From Tricholoma matsutake (taxonomy: Eukaryota > Basidiomycota > Agaricomycetes > Agaricales > Tricholomataceae), in the NCBI GenBank assembly GCA_026075535.2, contig AP026547.1:6386001-6450000 (forward strand): 64,000 nt of DNA, read 5' to 3'. The notes beneath the pieces were generated by a model. That model ran no database searches. It was not told the origin of the DNA and saw only the letters and a list, made by a program, of their open reading frames with translations. A program made the position numbers and the translations under genes. Positions 22,850 through 33,559 of the stretch are shown one piece after another (within the stretch, counting starts at the first letter, position 1; every line of letters starts with the position of its first letter).

Positions 22850-23646
22850 CCCATGTAGAAAACACGACATCAGAAACAACCTTGGTGGGCCCTCAAGAGG
22901 TCGCGTTCGGTCACATTGAGTTTTGCTATGAATGTTCCTCCAGCATTATTGATGTTCGACGTAGTAGCCACTGCAGGTGTGTTGGTCGTAGTCACTGTAT
23001 GCACATTATTCTGCTTCTGTCCAGCTGTGTTTGCATGGCTTTTACTAATTGCAATCTTCAACCATTCTTGTTGTTTTCCTTTGATTTCCGTGTCTAGTAG
23101 GTGTACTCGTTCAATCCATTCGTCTATGTCGACAATGTTGTCAAGTGTTCCATGAGTGTTCTGTGCATCGTACGATGTCTTCAAACCTGGCGATAAGTGC
23201 GGTATGAAGTGGCTTCATAATTTGTTTTCCACAATGTGATAATCTGATCTGGTGATGCTTAGCTCTGCGTTTGCCTCCTGAACTGATTCTGTCCAAGTTA
23301 AGAAAGGAGTGGCTCCCTGCATTGTGATCTGCACAGAAACCAGTGAGTCTTGCCAGGTGTGAGGATGGAATTTCTTTTTGAACTCAAGTATGAACACTGT
23401 GAAAGTCCCAGTGGAGAGTTGTGCGTGGTTGGCGTTGACCCAAGACTGAACCGGCAAAGACTCAAAGTTGTACAGGATTGCTTGAACACGGTCCGCCTCC
23501 TCTACCTTCTTGGTTTGGAAGTAGTGTCTACAGGTGTTTTCGAACACCTGAATGGCTGCGATGGTGATATGGCCTGCTGAAAGGATTGGAGCGTGACTGG
23601 GCGATTGCTGAAGAACCTTGGCGGGGACATAGTTGATGTCACTCAT
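22850..23646 (-). pseudogene. Gypsy-A gag remnant
   Basis: Starts at 23646 and reads through a capsid-like domain: a VFENTCRHYF motif near residue 35, SWVNANH near 68, and FKKKF near 90. An open frame of 143 codons is followed after a break by 22870-23184. The cysteine pair that begins the zinc finger (GCF, TGA, CR) sits at the solo LTR boundary. The TGA is at an arginine or histidine position by comparison with Gypsy-E. The remaining finger residues are in the inverted piece 22000-22130. Confidence 0.85.
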
Positions 23647-24250
23647 GGTGGACTGGTTGGTGAACAGGTTACGGTTGCAGGTACGGGAGTCTATATAGTC
23701 GTTATCTGAGTCTGAGTCAAGTTCTGGTTGACGAACAATTAGGGCAGTGCTGGTTATCGATGGAGTCGGGAGTGGGGACGGTGTAAGCAGAGGGAGTGGA
23801 CTTAGGCTATGCGGTTGTGTGGAAGCTTTCGTTTCGAGCTGGCGTGCCTGACTACATGTAGTGCGGGGCAGGGTCTCCAGGGGCAGGCAAGACAGTTTGG
23901 GGGGGAAGATGGGCGTTTAAGATGAAGAGTGGTTTCCAGAGATGGGGGGGGGGGGTATATATATATGTGCGTTTGTGACTATATGTGTGAGCAAGCTTTA
24001 GACGAGTGATGACATGGGGTAGGGGAAAACACAGGTGAGAACGGGTTGTTGTCGATGACGTTACTGGTTTTTCAGATGGTGACGTGTGTCCTGGGCGTTC
24101 ACAATGATGTTCCTCAGGGCAGGTTATGCATGGCAGGGGAGAAGCAAAGGTGATATCATGGCCTCTTTGGTGTTGCCTGTTCTTGTTCGCACTTTCCTCA
24201 CTCCTTGGGTGTTTTAGTGAAAATTGTTATGCTGAATCTTTAAAAAAAAG
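23647..24250 (-). other. Gypsy-A 5' leader
   Basis: About 600 bp between gag and the 5' LTR with no open frame of interest. It contains a G run and a TATATATATA tract near 23945-23965. It starts, next to the LTR, with C and eight Ts instead of a TGG-type primer-binding site. Confidence 0.6.
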
Positions 24251-24460
24251 TGGAAGGGAGTCGGGTCTCCCTACACTCAAGAAAGGAAATGATAATAAAG
24301 ATGAACATAGTATGATTTCAAGAAAAGGTGATCACTACAAAGTCGTGTATGCTAATGTAAACATAATCCACGTGATAGTCAGGTGATTGCATTGTTGTAG
24401 TTGATCGATCATTTGTGTGTGTGTTGTGGTATCTCATTGTAAGAGAGTAGCTCTCTTACA
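24251..24460 (-). repeat. Gypsy-A 5' LTR
   Basis: 210 bp, the same length as the 3' copy and differing by a few transitions. The internal sequence starts at 24250 with CTTTTTTTT on the minus strand. Confidence 0.9.
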
Positions 24461-24510
24461 CCTGGCTGTCTTGTTTGGGATTATCAGAGCAATATTTAAA
24501 AGAATACACT

Positions 24511-24847
24511 TGTTTCATGGCCAAACAACTGTATATCAATATACCTAAAAGAATACACTATGTACACAGTGAGTAAAAGAATACAAACTCAAGAGTAAGT
24601 ACTATACCTCAGTGTTTTGTGGCCAAACAACTGAGGTAGCAAAACAATGATACAATGTATAAGTACAAGTGAGAGTATATATGTAAAAGTGTCAACAAGA
24701 CTTAGAAAGGGGCAGAGGGTGTAGCAAGAAATATGAAAATGAGTCGCGGGAGTGTAAATGTGGCTAGATGAAAAGTGGTGATGGCGCAGAAGAAAGTCGT
24801 TGTGGTGATGCATTGCAGGAAGGCCGATGTTGTCTTGTATTCCAACA
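24511..24847 (-). repeat. Copia-2 3' LTR
   Basis: 337 bp, with an internal repeat of AAAGAATACA and of GGCCAAACAACTG. It pairs with 27304-27659. Confidence 0.8.
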
Positions 24848-24849
24848 CT

Positions 24850-27300
24850 CCCCCTCAAGATGGCAAAAGGCTGAACTGCAATGTGAAATGTTTTGCTTTG
24901 GGTGAAGGGAGGGCCTTGGTGAGCATGTTGGCCATCATGTCTTCAGTAGGACAGTAAATGAGTTTGATTGTGTTGTCCTCGATGATCCAGTGGATGAAGT
25001 GATAGCAGATGTCGATGTATTTGGTTCAAGCATTGTACTGGTGATCTTGGGTGAGAGCGATGGCAGATTGGTTGTCAGAAAGAAGTGTGGTTGGGTCGAG
25101 TTTGGTGCCGAGAACCTGTTCAAAAAGTGACAGCATCCAAAGAATTTCTTTGGCTGCATGGGTGATGGCAATGTACTCACTCTCAGTGGTGGATAACAAG
25201 ACAATTTCCTGGCACTTGGCGCACCAGGACACAGCACCTCTGTTGATGATGAGCACATATCCAGAAATTGCATGATGGTCTTCAGCCATGTTCCCATCGG
25301 CATCTGCAAAGCCCTTCAAGTTGGTTTTCTCATGGCCAAAGGTGAGCCAGAAATCTTTTGTGCCCTTGAGATAATGAAAAACATGTTTGATGGCTTCCCA
25401 ATGGGCAATTCCAGGTTTCGACAAGAACTGTGAGACTGTTTGCACAGCAAAGGCTATGTCAGGGTGAGTGCTGAGAGCTGCATACATCAATGATCCCACA
25501 GCTTCATGGTAGGGAACATCTCGCATGGCTGCAAATTCCTCTGTGGTTTGAGGCAATTGGGCTGTCGTGAGATGGATATGGGGCTCCATAGGCAACAATA
25601 CAGGCTTTAAATCATCAAAATTGTAATGATGAAGGATGGATTCAAGGTAGGACTTCTGGGTAGTGTTTGCAAGTCCAGTTCATCAAACTGCAAAAAGACT
25701 GGAAACTGAACCGGACTGAACCAAAAAAGACTGGACCTTCAGTTGCAGTTCATCCATCTCTGAATGAAAAAACCACACTGAACCAGACCAATAAAAACCG
25801 GTTCTAACTGGTTCAAACTGCCACAGGATGCACCACATAAATATGCATCTTCTGATTAAATTTTTAGGAGAAACAGTCCAGAATTGCATGTGCTATGGCC
25901 AAAACAATATCCTAATGCCAAACCTAACTTATATGACATCTCACAGTTGTGTTTTTTGACATGTAGAGCATTGTTATCATGATGAGACCTTTACATTTGA
26001 CTAATATACACACTCTATTATGGTTTACAACTGGTCTCATAACCAAAAAGATCAGTTTTAGTCAGTTCAAACTAGTTTGAACAGGGTTACGACTGAACTG
26101 CAGTTTGAACTGGTTTGAACTGTTTTGTACTGTTTTTTTGCAGTTTAGTCCGGTTTTTCAGGGTCCTGCCTTATTAGGCAACCAGTTGTGGTTGTGGTTT
26201 GTCCCAATTTGGCAAAAAAACTGGACTGGACCAGACTTTCGAACACTACTTCTGGGAGAGGTGGATGGTATGTTGTTCTCAGTCCTTGATGCCTAACAAC
26301 CAGTGTGACTCCCCTAGATCTGTTATCTTGACATACTTGGATATTTCTCATTTGAAGTTCATGACGAGAGTGACTGTCGATGCGGCAATGGTGCAGTCAT
26401 CAATATGCAAAATTATCATCAACAAGGTCTGGTTTTGGTGAAAAACACCGCTTGGTCGACCTCACACCTTGAAAACTTGAGCTTAGACATGATGTCCATG
26501 AGCTTCTGGTACCAATGACAACCAGATTGTTTGAGGCTATAGAGCATCTTTCGAAGCCGGCACACCTTACCCTTTGAGTTTGGTGCATGATACCCTGGGG
26601 GTTGGGCCATGTAGATGACCTTGCAATTGGTGAGTTTGCCATTGAGATAGGCATTTTTGATGTCGATCTGATGGAGTTCCATGTCTTCACCAGGAGCTAC
26701 AGCTAGGATGGCTCATATTGATGCAAGCCTGGCGACGGGAGCGAATGTATCAAAGTAGTCAACACCTGGGACCTGGGAAAAGCCTTGGGTGATGAGTTGT
26801 GCTCGGTGGCATGCAATATGGCCTGCTGCATCCTTCTTTGCATGGAACACACACTTTGAGCCTATGATGTTGGTGCCAGCTGGAGGGTTGATGAACTCCC
26901 ATGTCCCTGTCCTCTTGAGCATGGCTAACTCCTCGCAAATGCCTTCCACCTATTGTGGCCAGTCAGGTCATTCTCTTGCCTCTGCTAGATTTTGAGGATC
27001 TAAAGCCTCCACTTCGCTAACCTCCACCACCAACAGGTACTCATCCAACTCATCATCATCATCCTCAGCCTCCACAAGATTTGGCATGTCTTCTTCTTCA
27101 ACAGTGGGTGGCTGTATGCCAGTAGTGAGAAGTGGGTCAGATGGTCATGCAGATGTGACACCGTGTCCCTCAAGGAGTGCATGGACTCTCACAATTGGTT
27201 TTCAGATGCACTGAGCTGGTTCTGGTTCAGTGGCAGGTGGTGTTTCGAGCTCCACATCATGGGATTCAGCAGGGGGAGTCTCAACAGGGGGCATGGCACT
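24850..27300 (-). pseudogene. Copia-2 pol remnant (RT and RNase H)
   Basis: From 27300 downward: an uncertain stretch, then the reverse transcriptase start (WEFINPPAG, DYFDTFAPVA) at 26713-26949. The next part (QIDIKNAYLNG, LYSLKQSG) is at 26400-26690. After a 578-bp insertion, RNase H lies at 24880-25598 (GFADADGN, TTESEYIA, DNQSAIAL). The stretch carrying the catalytic VDD motif is missing or unrecognisable around 26250-26400. Several stops are present. The gene is dead. Confidence 0.85.
25671..26248. mobile_element. hAT-type non-autonomous element (TAGTGTTT ends)
   Basis: 578 bp with ends TAGTGTTTGCAAGTCCAGT and ...CTTTCGAACACTA. It is flanked by the exact 8-bp duplication CTTCTGGG (25663-25670, 26249-26256). 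The interior is rich in AACTGGTTTGAACTG-like units on both strands and has no coding frame. An 8-bp duplication and TAG...CTA ends fit hAT transposition. The ends resemble those of 35489-35917. Confidence 0.85.
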
Positions 27301-27303
27301 CAG

Positions 27304-27659
27304 TGTTTTGTGGCCAAACAACTGTATATCAATATACCTAAAAGAATACACTATGTACACAGTGAGTAAAAGAATACAAACTCAAGAGTAAGTACTATAC
27401 CTCAGTGTTTTGTGGCCAAACAACTGAGGTAGCAAAACAATGATATGACATATAAGTACAAGTGAGAGTATGTACATAAAAGTATCAACAAGACTTAGAA
27501 AGGGGTGGATAGACAAGACAAGAGCAAAGAGTGTAGCAAGAAATATGTAAATGAGTTGTGGGAGTGTAAATGTGGCTAGATGAAAAGTGGTGGTGGCACA
27601 GAAGAAAGTTGTTGTGGTGATGCATTGTGGGAAGGCCAATGTCATCTTGTATTCCAACA
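27304..27659 (-). repeat. Copia-2 5' LTR
   Basis: 356 bp, 19 bp longer than its partner owing to one insertion near 27510. It is joined directly to polymerase-region sequence, so the leader and gag have been deleted. Confidence 0.8.
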
Positions 27660-28462
27660 ACATTATGGCTCTCTTGGGGTTGGGGGGGGGGGGGGGGGGG
27701 GTTTGCCTCATTGCCTCATTGTTAGCTGTCTCAGTTAGGGTATACAGACAATATTTATTTACAGCATTATATTTATTGAAGGAGGCCCTAACACCCTCTT
27801 GTTAGAGGTGCCTCTAACAAGAGGTGGTTTGTGGGACTTCATTAGAGTGACACCCACTAATCTGCTAGCTATGACCATGCAGGTTCTCTCTACAAGAAGG
27901 GGGTGGATTTGTGCATGTGATGGGGAAATTGATAGTTTTGATGTGAGGGGTTATTAATGACTCAAGCAGTAGGACCCCTCACTGGGACAGATCACATGAC
28001 TTCTTGATGCATAAACAAATGGTTTTTTTTTACAAGTTTCACTGTTTGCCATGTCATCATGCCTGTTGTCAACGTGTCACCTCCTCGACTCTCCCCCTAT
28101 ATTTCCCTGTCTTCTATTTCCAGTAACATTAACCTGTTCTACACCTTCTTTATCTGTGTATATTGACTCTTTCCCCAAAGCTAAACTGCCAGTGGTCTGC
28201 CACCTAGCCCATGACACAAGAACAGGGCCAGCCAAGCCACACCTAGCCATTGCCCTCATGATGAGGTTGACATGCCACAACTGTGCCCCACTGGCAACAA
28301 TACCCTGGACGTGGGATCCATGTGTGAGCAAATGATCACATGGTTGAAAGACGGAGTGGCTGGTGGTTATGGTTGCTGCAGAAGATGTAGGAATAGTCGC
28401 TGTGGTTTGCAGTGATGTGTTCTCCTTTGGAAGTAGCTCACATAGGCTACAGTGGACATATG
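27660..28462. other. Anonymous sequence with G tract, perfect hairpin and one arm of an inverted repeat
   Basis: A run of more than 20 consecutive Gs lies near 27680-27702. The 14-bp arms 27795-27808 and 27811-27824 (CCTCTTGTTAGAGG and its complement) form a perfect hairpin with a 2-nt spacer. At about 27965-28002 the sequence CAGTAGGACCCCTCACT starts an arm whose complement is at 28815-28856. No gene is supported. Confidence 0.5.
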
Positions 28463-28858
28463 TAGGGATCTGCACAGGTTTCGTGTATCTGTATGGGTTA
28501 TGGGGTATGGGTACATGTGGGTATGGGTATGGGTCACAATTGAGCTACAAAACACACTAAAAATCAAGCAAAATGGTCAAGGATTGAGTGAGTTCTGTAG
28601 CTAAGACCCACAGGCTCATGGGTAAAACCTGCCACAGGTATGGGTACAGCATGAAATACCCATGGGTTACCCATGCAGATCCCTAGACATATGTTCTTGG
28701 CTTCATGTATATCTCTGGTATTTAAATAACATTTATGGTTGTGTATTACTCTATGGGCCCTCTGATAGACTGAAAATCTGGTTACCCACCAGGGACCTGC
28801 ATGAAGTTCACCAAAAAGTCATGTGATCTGTCACAGTGAGGGGTCCTACTGCAGGTGT
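27965..28858. repeat. Inverted repeat pair, possible eroded transposon
   Basis: About 40 bp (CAGTAGGACCCCTCACTG then GACAGATCACATGACTT) at 27965-28005 recur inverted at 28815-28858. I found no matching direct flank, so boundaries and class are open. The 223-bp hAT-type element 28463-28685 lies between the arms and is younger. Confidence 0.45.
28463..28685. mobile_element. 223-bp hAT-type MITE (TAGGGATCTGC ends)
   Basis: Ends TAGGGATCTGCACAGG and CATGCAGATCCCTA, with exact 8-bp duplication GACATATG (28455-28462, 28686-28693). The interior has repeated ATGGGTATGGGT units and their complement near the other end. No coding sequence. Confidence 0.85.
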
Positions 28859-29893
28859 TGTTGTTAATAGTTAGTTGGTTGAGGAAGGTGTTTTGCACCA
28901 CAACCATAGGTGGAATACCTAAGAGAACACAACTAGGGTTCCCTAGGCCTATATTTTAGTTTATGTACTATGCTACATATATTGTACATTGTTGCTACCA
29001 ATGCACATGTACATGCATGTACATATTGATGCATGCAGAATAAAATTCTCATGCCTCATGCATAAGCACATTGAGTGTAAGTCAGCATAATAAAATAAAA
29101 TAAAATATTTATTACATGATGGGGCTGTTTCCTAACAGACTTATAGGTGGCCAGTACTGTCAATGTTGCTCATAGTCTCCCAAACAGATGGATTCATTCT
29201 CTTCTGCCTAATTAAAAATTCCCCAAAGGTTGACTATAAGTACCTGCCTGATAACAGGTGAGCTTCTGTTCTCTCTTTGTCCCAGCCAATCTAATTCCAT
29301 TGAGGTACATGTTAGAGCATTTTCTGAGCAAGGAAGGTGCCCAAATTTCTTGATTGATCATGTTAACCCAAGAATATGAGAGGAAATCCACAGTATGAAG
29401 TTTTTCTCCATGACCTCAATGCTGCACCTTATGTCAAGGAGTTTGTCTTCTGCTTGGTTACCAACAGGAGCTAACATCTCTCTATAGGCAAAAGATGAGA
29501 CACAAAATACAAAGATTTTGAGAAACCTCCTGCTCTTTTTAACTCCACATTTTTGACTTAAGTAAATAAAAGCAGCCTCTGACAGACTTGCCACTGCACT
29601 AGCTTTGACAAACTTAGTTCAGAGTGGTGCAAAGAAATTCACAATGCCCATGGGTGAAGCCAATGCTTTTCACAGAAGGTGTATTTGATAAGCACAGACA
29701 AAGTGTCTGTTCATGCAGCATGCAGAAAGCCTGGTTGTTATGATTTTTCTCATTGTAATCTGTGACAACCACCATGCCTACATGGCAGGACCTTATGCAA
29801 ATATTTCTTTTCTATTTTGACACCTTCTGATGCAAGGCTCCTTGACATTGGATTCATGACATCAGATCCTTGACATTGGACTCTCATACTTGA
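28694..29893. other. Anonymous AT-rich sequence, no gene supported
   Basis: Short open frames only (for example 29358-29594 minus). No domains, no terminal repeats apart from the arm at 28815-28858. Direct TTGACATTGGA motifs occur just before the foldback element at 29897. Confidence 0.45.
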
Positions 29894-29896
29894 CAT

Positions 29897-30557
29897 CACT
29901 ACTGGGGCTGACCTGTGTTTCCCACAGAAACACAGCCTTAGAAACTTGTTTTAAGACTTCTGATGTGTATATCCTTTGGATATTCTTAATATGTATGTAA
30001 AAGAAATGTCAGGGAAATATTTTACATGTATCCAAGCTGTATCTGCAAGGAACATAAAAGGTGTATTCTACAATGTTTCTTTCAGATCCCTTCTGGAAAC
30101 ATTTTTCATGTTCCCTTTGTGTAAGTTAAGGAAACACTCTTTATGTAATTATGGCTGTATCTGCAGAAAACACTTGACATATATTTTATTATGTGTTTTC
30201 TATGGATACATGCAAAGAACAAAGGGGTTACCATGGTTACACATGTATCCCTAGGAAACACACAATAAAATTACATGTTCAATGTTTTCTGCAGATACAG
30301 GCATAATTACATAAAAAGTGTTTCTTTAACTTACACAAAGGGAACATGAAAAATGTTTCCAGAAGGGATCTGAAAGAACATTGTAGAATACACCTTTTAT
30401 GTTCCTTGCAGATACAGCTTGGATACATGTAAAATATTTCCCTGACATTTCTTTTACATACATATTAAGAATATCCAAAGGATATACACATCAGAAGTCT
30501 TAAAACAAGTTTCTAAGGCTGTGTTTCTGTGGGAAACACAGGTCAGCCCCAGTAGTG
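29897..30557. mobile_element. CACTA-type foldback MITE
   Basis: A near-complete palindrome of 661 bp: the left arm (29897 to about 30200) recurs inverted to 30557. The ends read CACTACTGGGGCTGACC and GGTCAGCCCCAGTAGTG and are flanked by CAT on both sides (29894-29896, 30558-30560). A CACTA start and a 3-bp duplication are the signs of the En/Spm superfamily. The arms also hold the shorter palindrome GTGTTTCCCACAGAAACAC. No transposase is present. Confidence 0.8.
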
Positions 30558-30739
30558 CATGCTGCACTGCAATACTCTGTGACATTGGATGCCTTGCACT
30601 AGACACAAGGCTTATTGTTCTCACTATACTTATTAACCTATAGCACAATAGACTCATTACTTTACTAGATAAGCCAAATGTATGTAAACCCTAGTACTTA
30701 GTGGTCAAGGCTCTCTAGCTTACCTGAGCAATCTAATGG

Positions 30740-31762
30740 TGATAGGTCCACTTTGCAGATTCAGCTTGGAAAATGTTTCCACATATTACAGTCAACTCCC
30801 ATGACACTTTGGACACTTATGAACTTTATGAACCTTCCTCAAAGTTTTTTGTGACACTTCAAACAACTTTGAATGAGTTCAAACAACTTTGCAGCACCTC
30901 GAACACCTTCAGCTGCCGTATGCCTATCACACCGCCCTTCAGACACATGCAGCACACCTTGCACAAGTTAGCACATTACATATTGAGCACCACTGGACAT
31001 GAGGAGATATGACAATGTGCTGTTAGGATGCGATTGTGGCATTTTGACATTTTGATGATATATTGGATCAATAGGACAAGTACCTTTGATATATTGTGAC
31101 TCTACACATTTCCCTATCATCATTTCTCATTTATTTTCTGATTTGGAAAGTTCTTTATTGTTTTATATCTTGCCTCATGTAGTCCTCATGTTCTATTTCC
31201 TTTTTAGTACTATCTCTCAAAACTTATATAGCCTTGTACTAGCTACCTAGAAAATCAGAATGGATCATCCTCTCATTTCTATTGTCTGACTTAAGAGTAA
31301 TTCTCTTGAGTCCAAGCCCCTCATCTTAAGTCCAGAAGTTTAGCGGGTTACTGCGAACTTCTTTGAAAATTCCATACTAGCTTCTCAAAACTATCGTTCA
31401 TCATCTATCCCCTCTCGAGACCCTTTCACATTGCTATCATCTATTTTCATCATCTTTTGAAACAATCCTCATCCTCCACAAAGCCCTTGAACTTCCTTGA
31501 ACTCTTTCTGAACTCCTTTGAACCTTCTCAAACCTCTTCAAACCTCTTCAAACCTCTTCAAACTTTTATCGAAGCACTTCGCAGAACTTGGTACCCCTTC
31601 AGACCTCAGTGAATCTTGTTAAACTTCTTTGAACTTTGGTCCCCCACTCTTGGTTAGCAGCGGTGATATTTAGTACCACCTCGCACCCTTCCTCTAACTT
31701 GTGTTATACCATCCGAGGCCTATTTGTGGGTTTTGTTTGGGTTTCCAGGTTGAGTATCATTA
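30740..31762 (+). repeat. Gypsy-C 5' LTR
   Basis: About 1023 bp. It contains long runs of 10-11-bp units built on TTTGAACTTC/TTCAAACC (30840-30910, 31480-31630). The second copy, around 52130-52200 and 52770-52900, has the same runs with extra or missing units. Confidence 0.88.
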
Positions 31763-32095
31763 TTTTTGGAGTCCACCATGAGGGGTTTCTGAATCATTTC
31801 ATCGCCTAATCCATCTTGAATTTCCTGGCTTAGGCCAACACAAGCTAGAAACCTTTGAATCGATACTTGCCACGCCTTCAAATTGCTCGAACAATCGGGA
31901 GATATCTTAATCCCAGTCACTGAAGCAGAATTGACTCATTGTTGACTTTTCCCCTCACCTATTTCATCATCTTCATCCTCATCCTCTAACTCTTTGTCCT
32001 CATCATCTACCTCTTCATTTATCCTTCCAATAACTTTGACACCTCTACCATCTTTCACCCAAGTCCTAACCCCTACCCCCAGAGTTACTGCATTC

Positions 32096-33559
32096 ATGAC
32101 TATGCAAGCCACTATGCCAGCTCGTGGTCATTCCATGGCTCTGAAATTTGACCCCACTCAGCCTTGAGAACTTCACAGGTATTTTAACGAGTTTGAATTG
32201 CTTTTTTCAGCATGCAATGTTACCGACTCTGAAGAAATGAAGAAGCATGCTTGCCATTACCTCGACATTGACACTTCCAAACTTCGGGAGTCGATTCCAG
32301 AATACGACACTGGTACTTTGTTCCATAACTTTCGCATTGCCATCCACAAACTGTACCCTGATTCTGAAGATGATCGCAAATGGTCAATTTTGCACATGGA
32401 CAAACTCATCGGCGAACCACTTCACATCGTTATTTTCAATGCAAACAATTTAGGATTATATTTTCAGTCATTTTATAACATCACAAAGTTTTTATCTACT
32501 AAAGGCAGGATTTCTGATGCTGAACAAAGCAGAGCTTTCATTTGTTGCTTCCAACCAGGTTTATGGGCTAGAATTTCCCAATGACTCGAACTAAAACTTC
32601 CTGATCACTATTATGACGACCCCTACCCACTCGACAATATCCATGCAGCAGCAAAATTTGTTCTAGCTGGATCTATTGCTTCAGACTCAACATCTCTACT
32701 TAGCTTGCACTCTTCAACATCTTTGGCAATACCTACAACCTTGACATCCTCTCCTCAAATTAAATCAGAAGATCTTATGGCAATTCTTGAAAAATTTGCA
32801 GCCACTCTCATAACTGCTTTAGCAGGTTCGAAAGCCACTAACACTACTTGACCAAACAGTGGATTTCACTTGGACCAGCTCAAAAATTTAGTTTGCATCT
32901 TTTGTGGGCTTACTGGACATTTCATTAGTGACTGTTTGGTCTGCCAATTGTATATCAGCAAAGGAAAGTGTAAGAAGAACACTGAAGGCAAAATTGTGCT
33001 TCCAAATGGTCAATTTACTCCTTGTAACATCCCCAGTCATTTTATCAAGTACAGGAATGACAAATGGACTCGAAGAAACCCTCAATCTAATGTTACCCCT
33101 TCACTGATGTATAATATTGCACCTTCAGCAATTTCTATGACACCATCCAGAGGCATTTACCAAATTACTGACTTATCTACAACAGCCAAAGATCATATCA
33201 CAAAACTCGAACAAGAGCTATATGCCTTATGAAGTGGTAGACCCTTTACACGAACTGACTCAAATGTGCCAACAGTTCCTACTACTTGGCCTTTGATCCC
33301 TCAAATTCCTCCACCAGTAGAGTGATCTGTCCCATATGTACCAGCCCCATCTATCTCGTCCATGGCAACAAATCCACCTACTTTGACTCCGGCACCATCT
33401 TCAACCTCTGAAACAACTTTGCAACCTATAATTCATCCCTACAATGGCACTAAAGAACATTTGTATCTACATACCTCCTCACAAACACAATTTCACATCG
33501 ACCAAAGAAGGCAAAGACAAAGAAGGTCCTTCATACCATACCCAAGCCCCGATTCATAA
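32096..33559 (+). pseudogene. Gypsy-C gag remnant
   Basis: From the ATG at 32096 one frame runs to 33559 with five TGA codons (32165, 32582, 32849, 33230, 33323) and no TAA or TAG before its end. The capsid-like part (RYFNEFELLF, then YLD and WS motifs) is at 32180-32600. A zinc-knuckle-like stretch (CIFCGLTGHFISDC) lies near 32897. Each TGA is in a place where arginine is natural, for example before the EL of the capsid start. All five fit CGA to TGA. Confidence 0.85.

Larger units (their letters stand above)
11007..24460 (-). mobile_element. Gypsy-A: chromodomain Ty3/gypsy element split by later insertions
   Basis: Matching 210-bp LTRs (11007-11216 and 24251-24460; TGGAAGGGAG to CTCTTACA) enclose a minus-strand gag-pol. 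The order gag, protease, reverse transcriptase, RNase H, integrase, chromodomain is that of chromoviruses. Gypsy-B and an inverted solo LTR interrupt the gag-protease junction. I see no clear target duplication (GTTGG against CCTGG). No tRNA primer site follows the 5' LTR; instead the interior begins C followed by eight Ts. Confidence 0.92.
24511..27659 (-). mobile_element. Copia-2: internally deleted Ty1/copia element
   Basis: LTRs at 24511-24847 (337 bp) and 27304-27659 (356 bp; the extra 19 bp is one indel) start TG and end CA. The flanks ACACT (24506-24510) and ACATT (27660-27664) match at four of five positions and are probably the target duplication. The tract TTGAGGGGGAG abuts the 3' LTR. 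The interior holds only reverse transcriptase and RNase H; gag, protease, integrase and the primer site are missing next to the 5' LTR. Confidence 0.8.

Noticed and set aside
11002..24465. Target duplication for Gypsy-A (GTTGG and CCTGG)
   Set aside because: Only three of five bases agree; not claimed.
24478..24490. ATTATCAGAGC as a copia primer-binding site
   Set aside because: It lies outside Copia-2, not adjacent to an LTR end in the right orientation.
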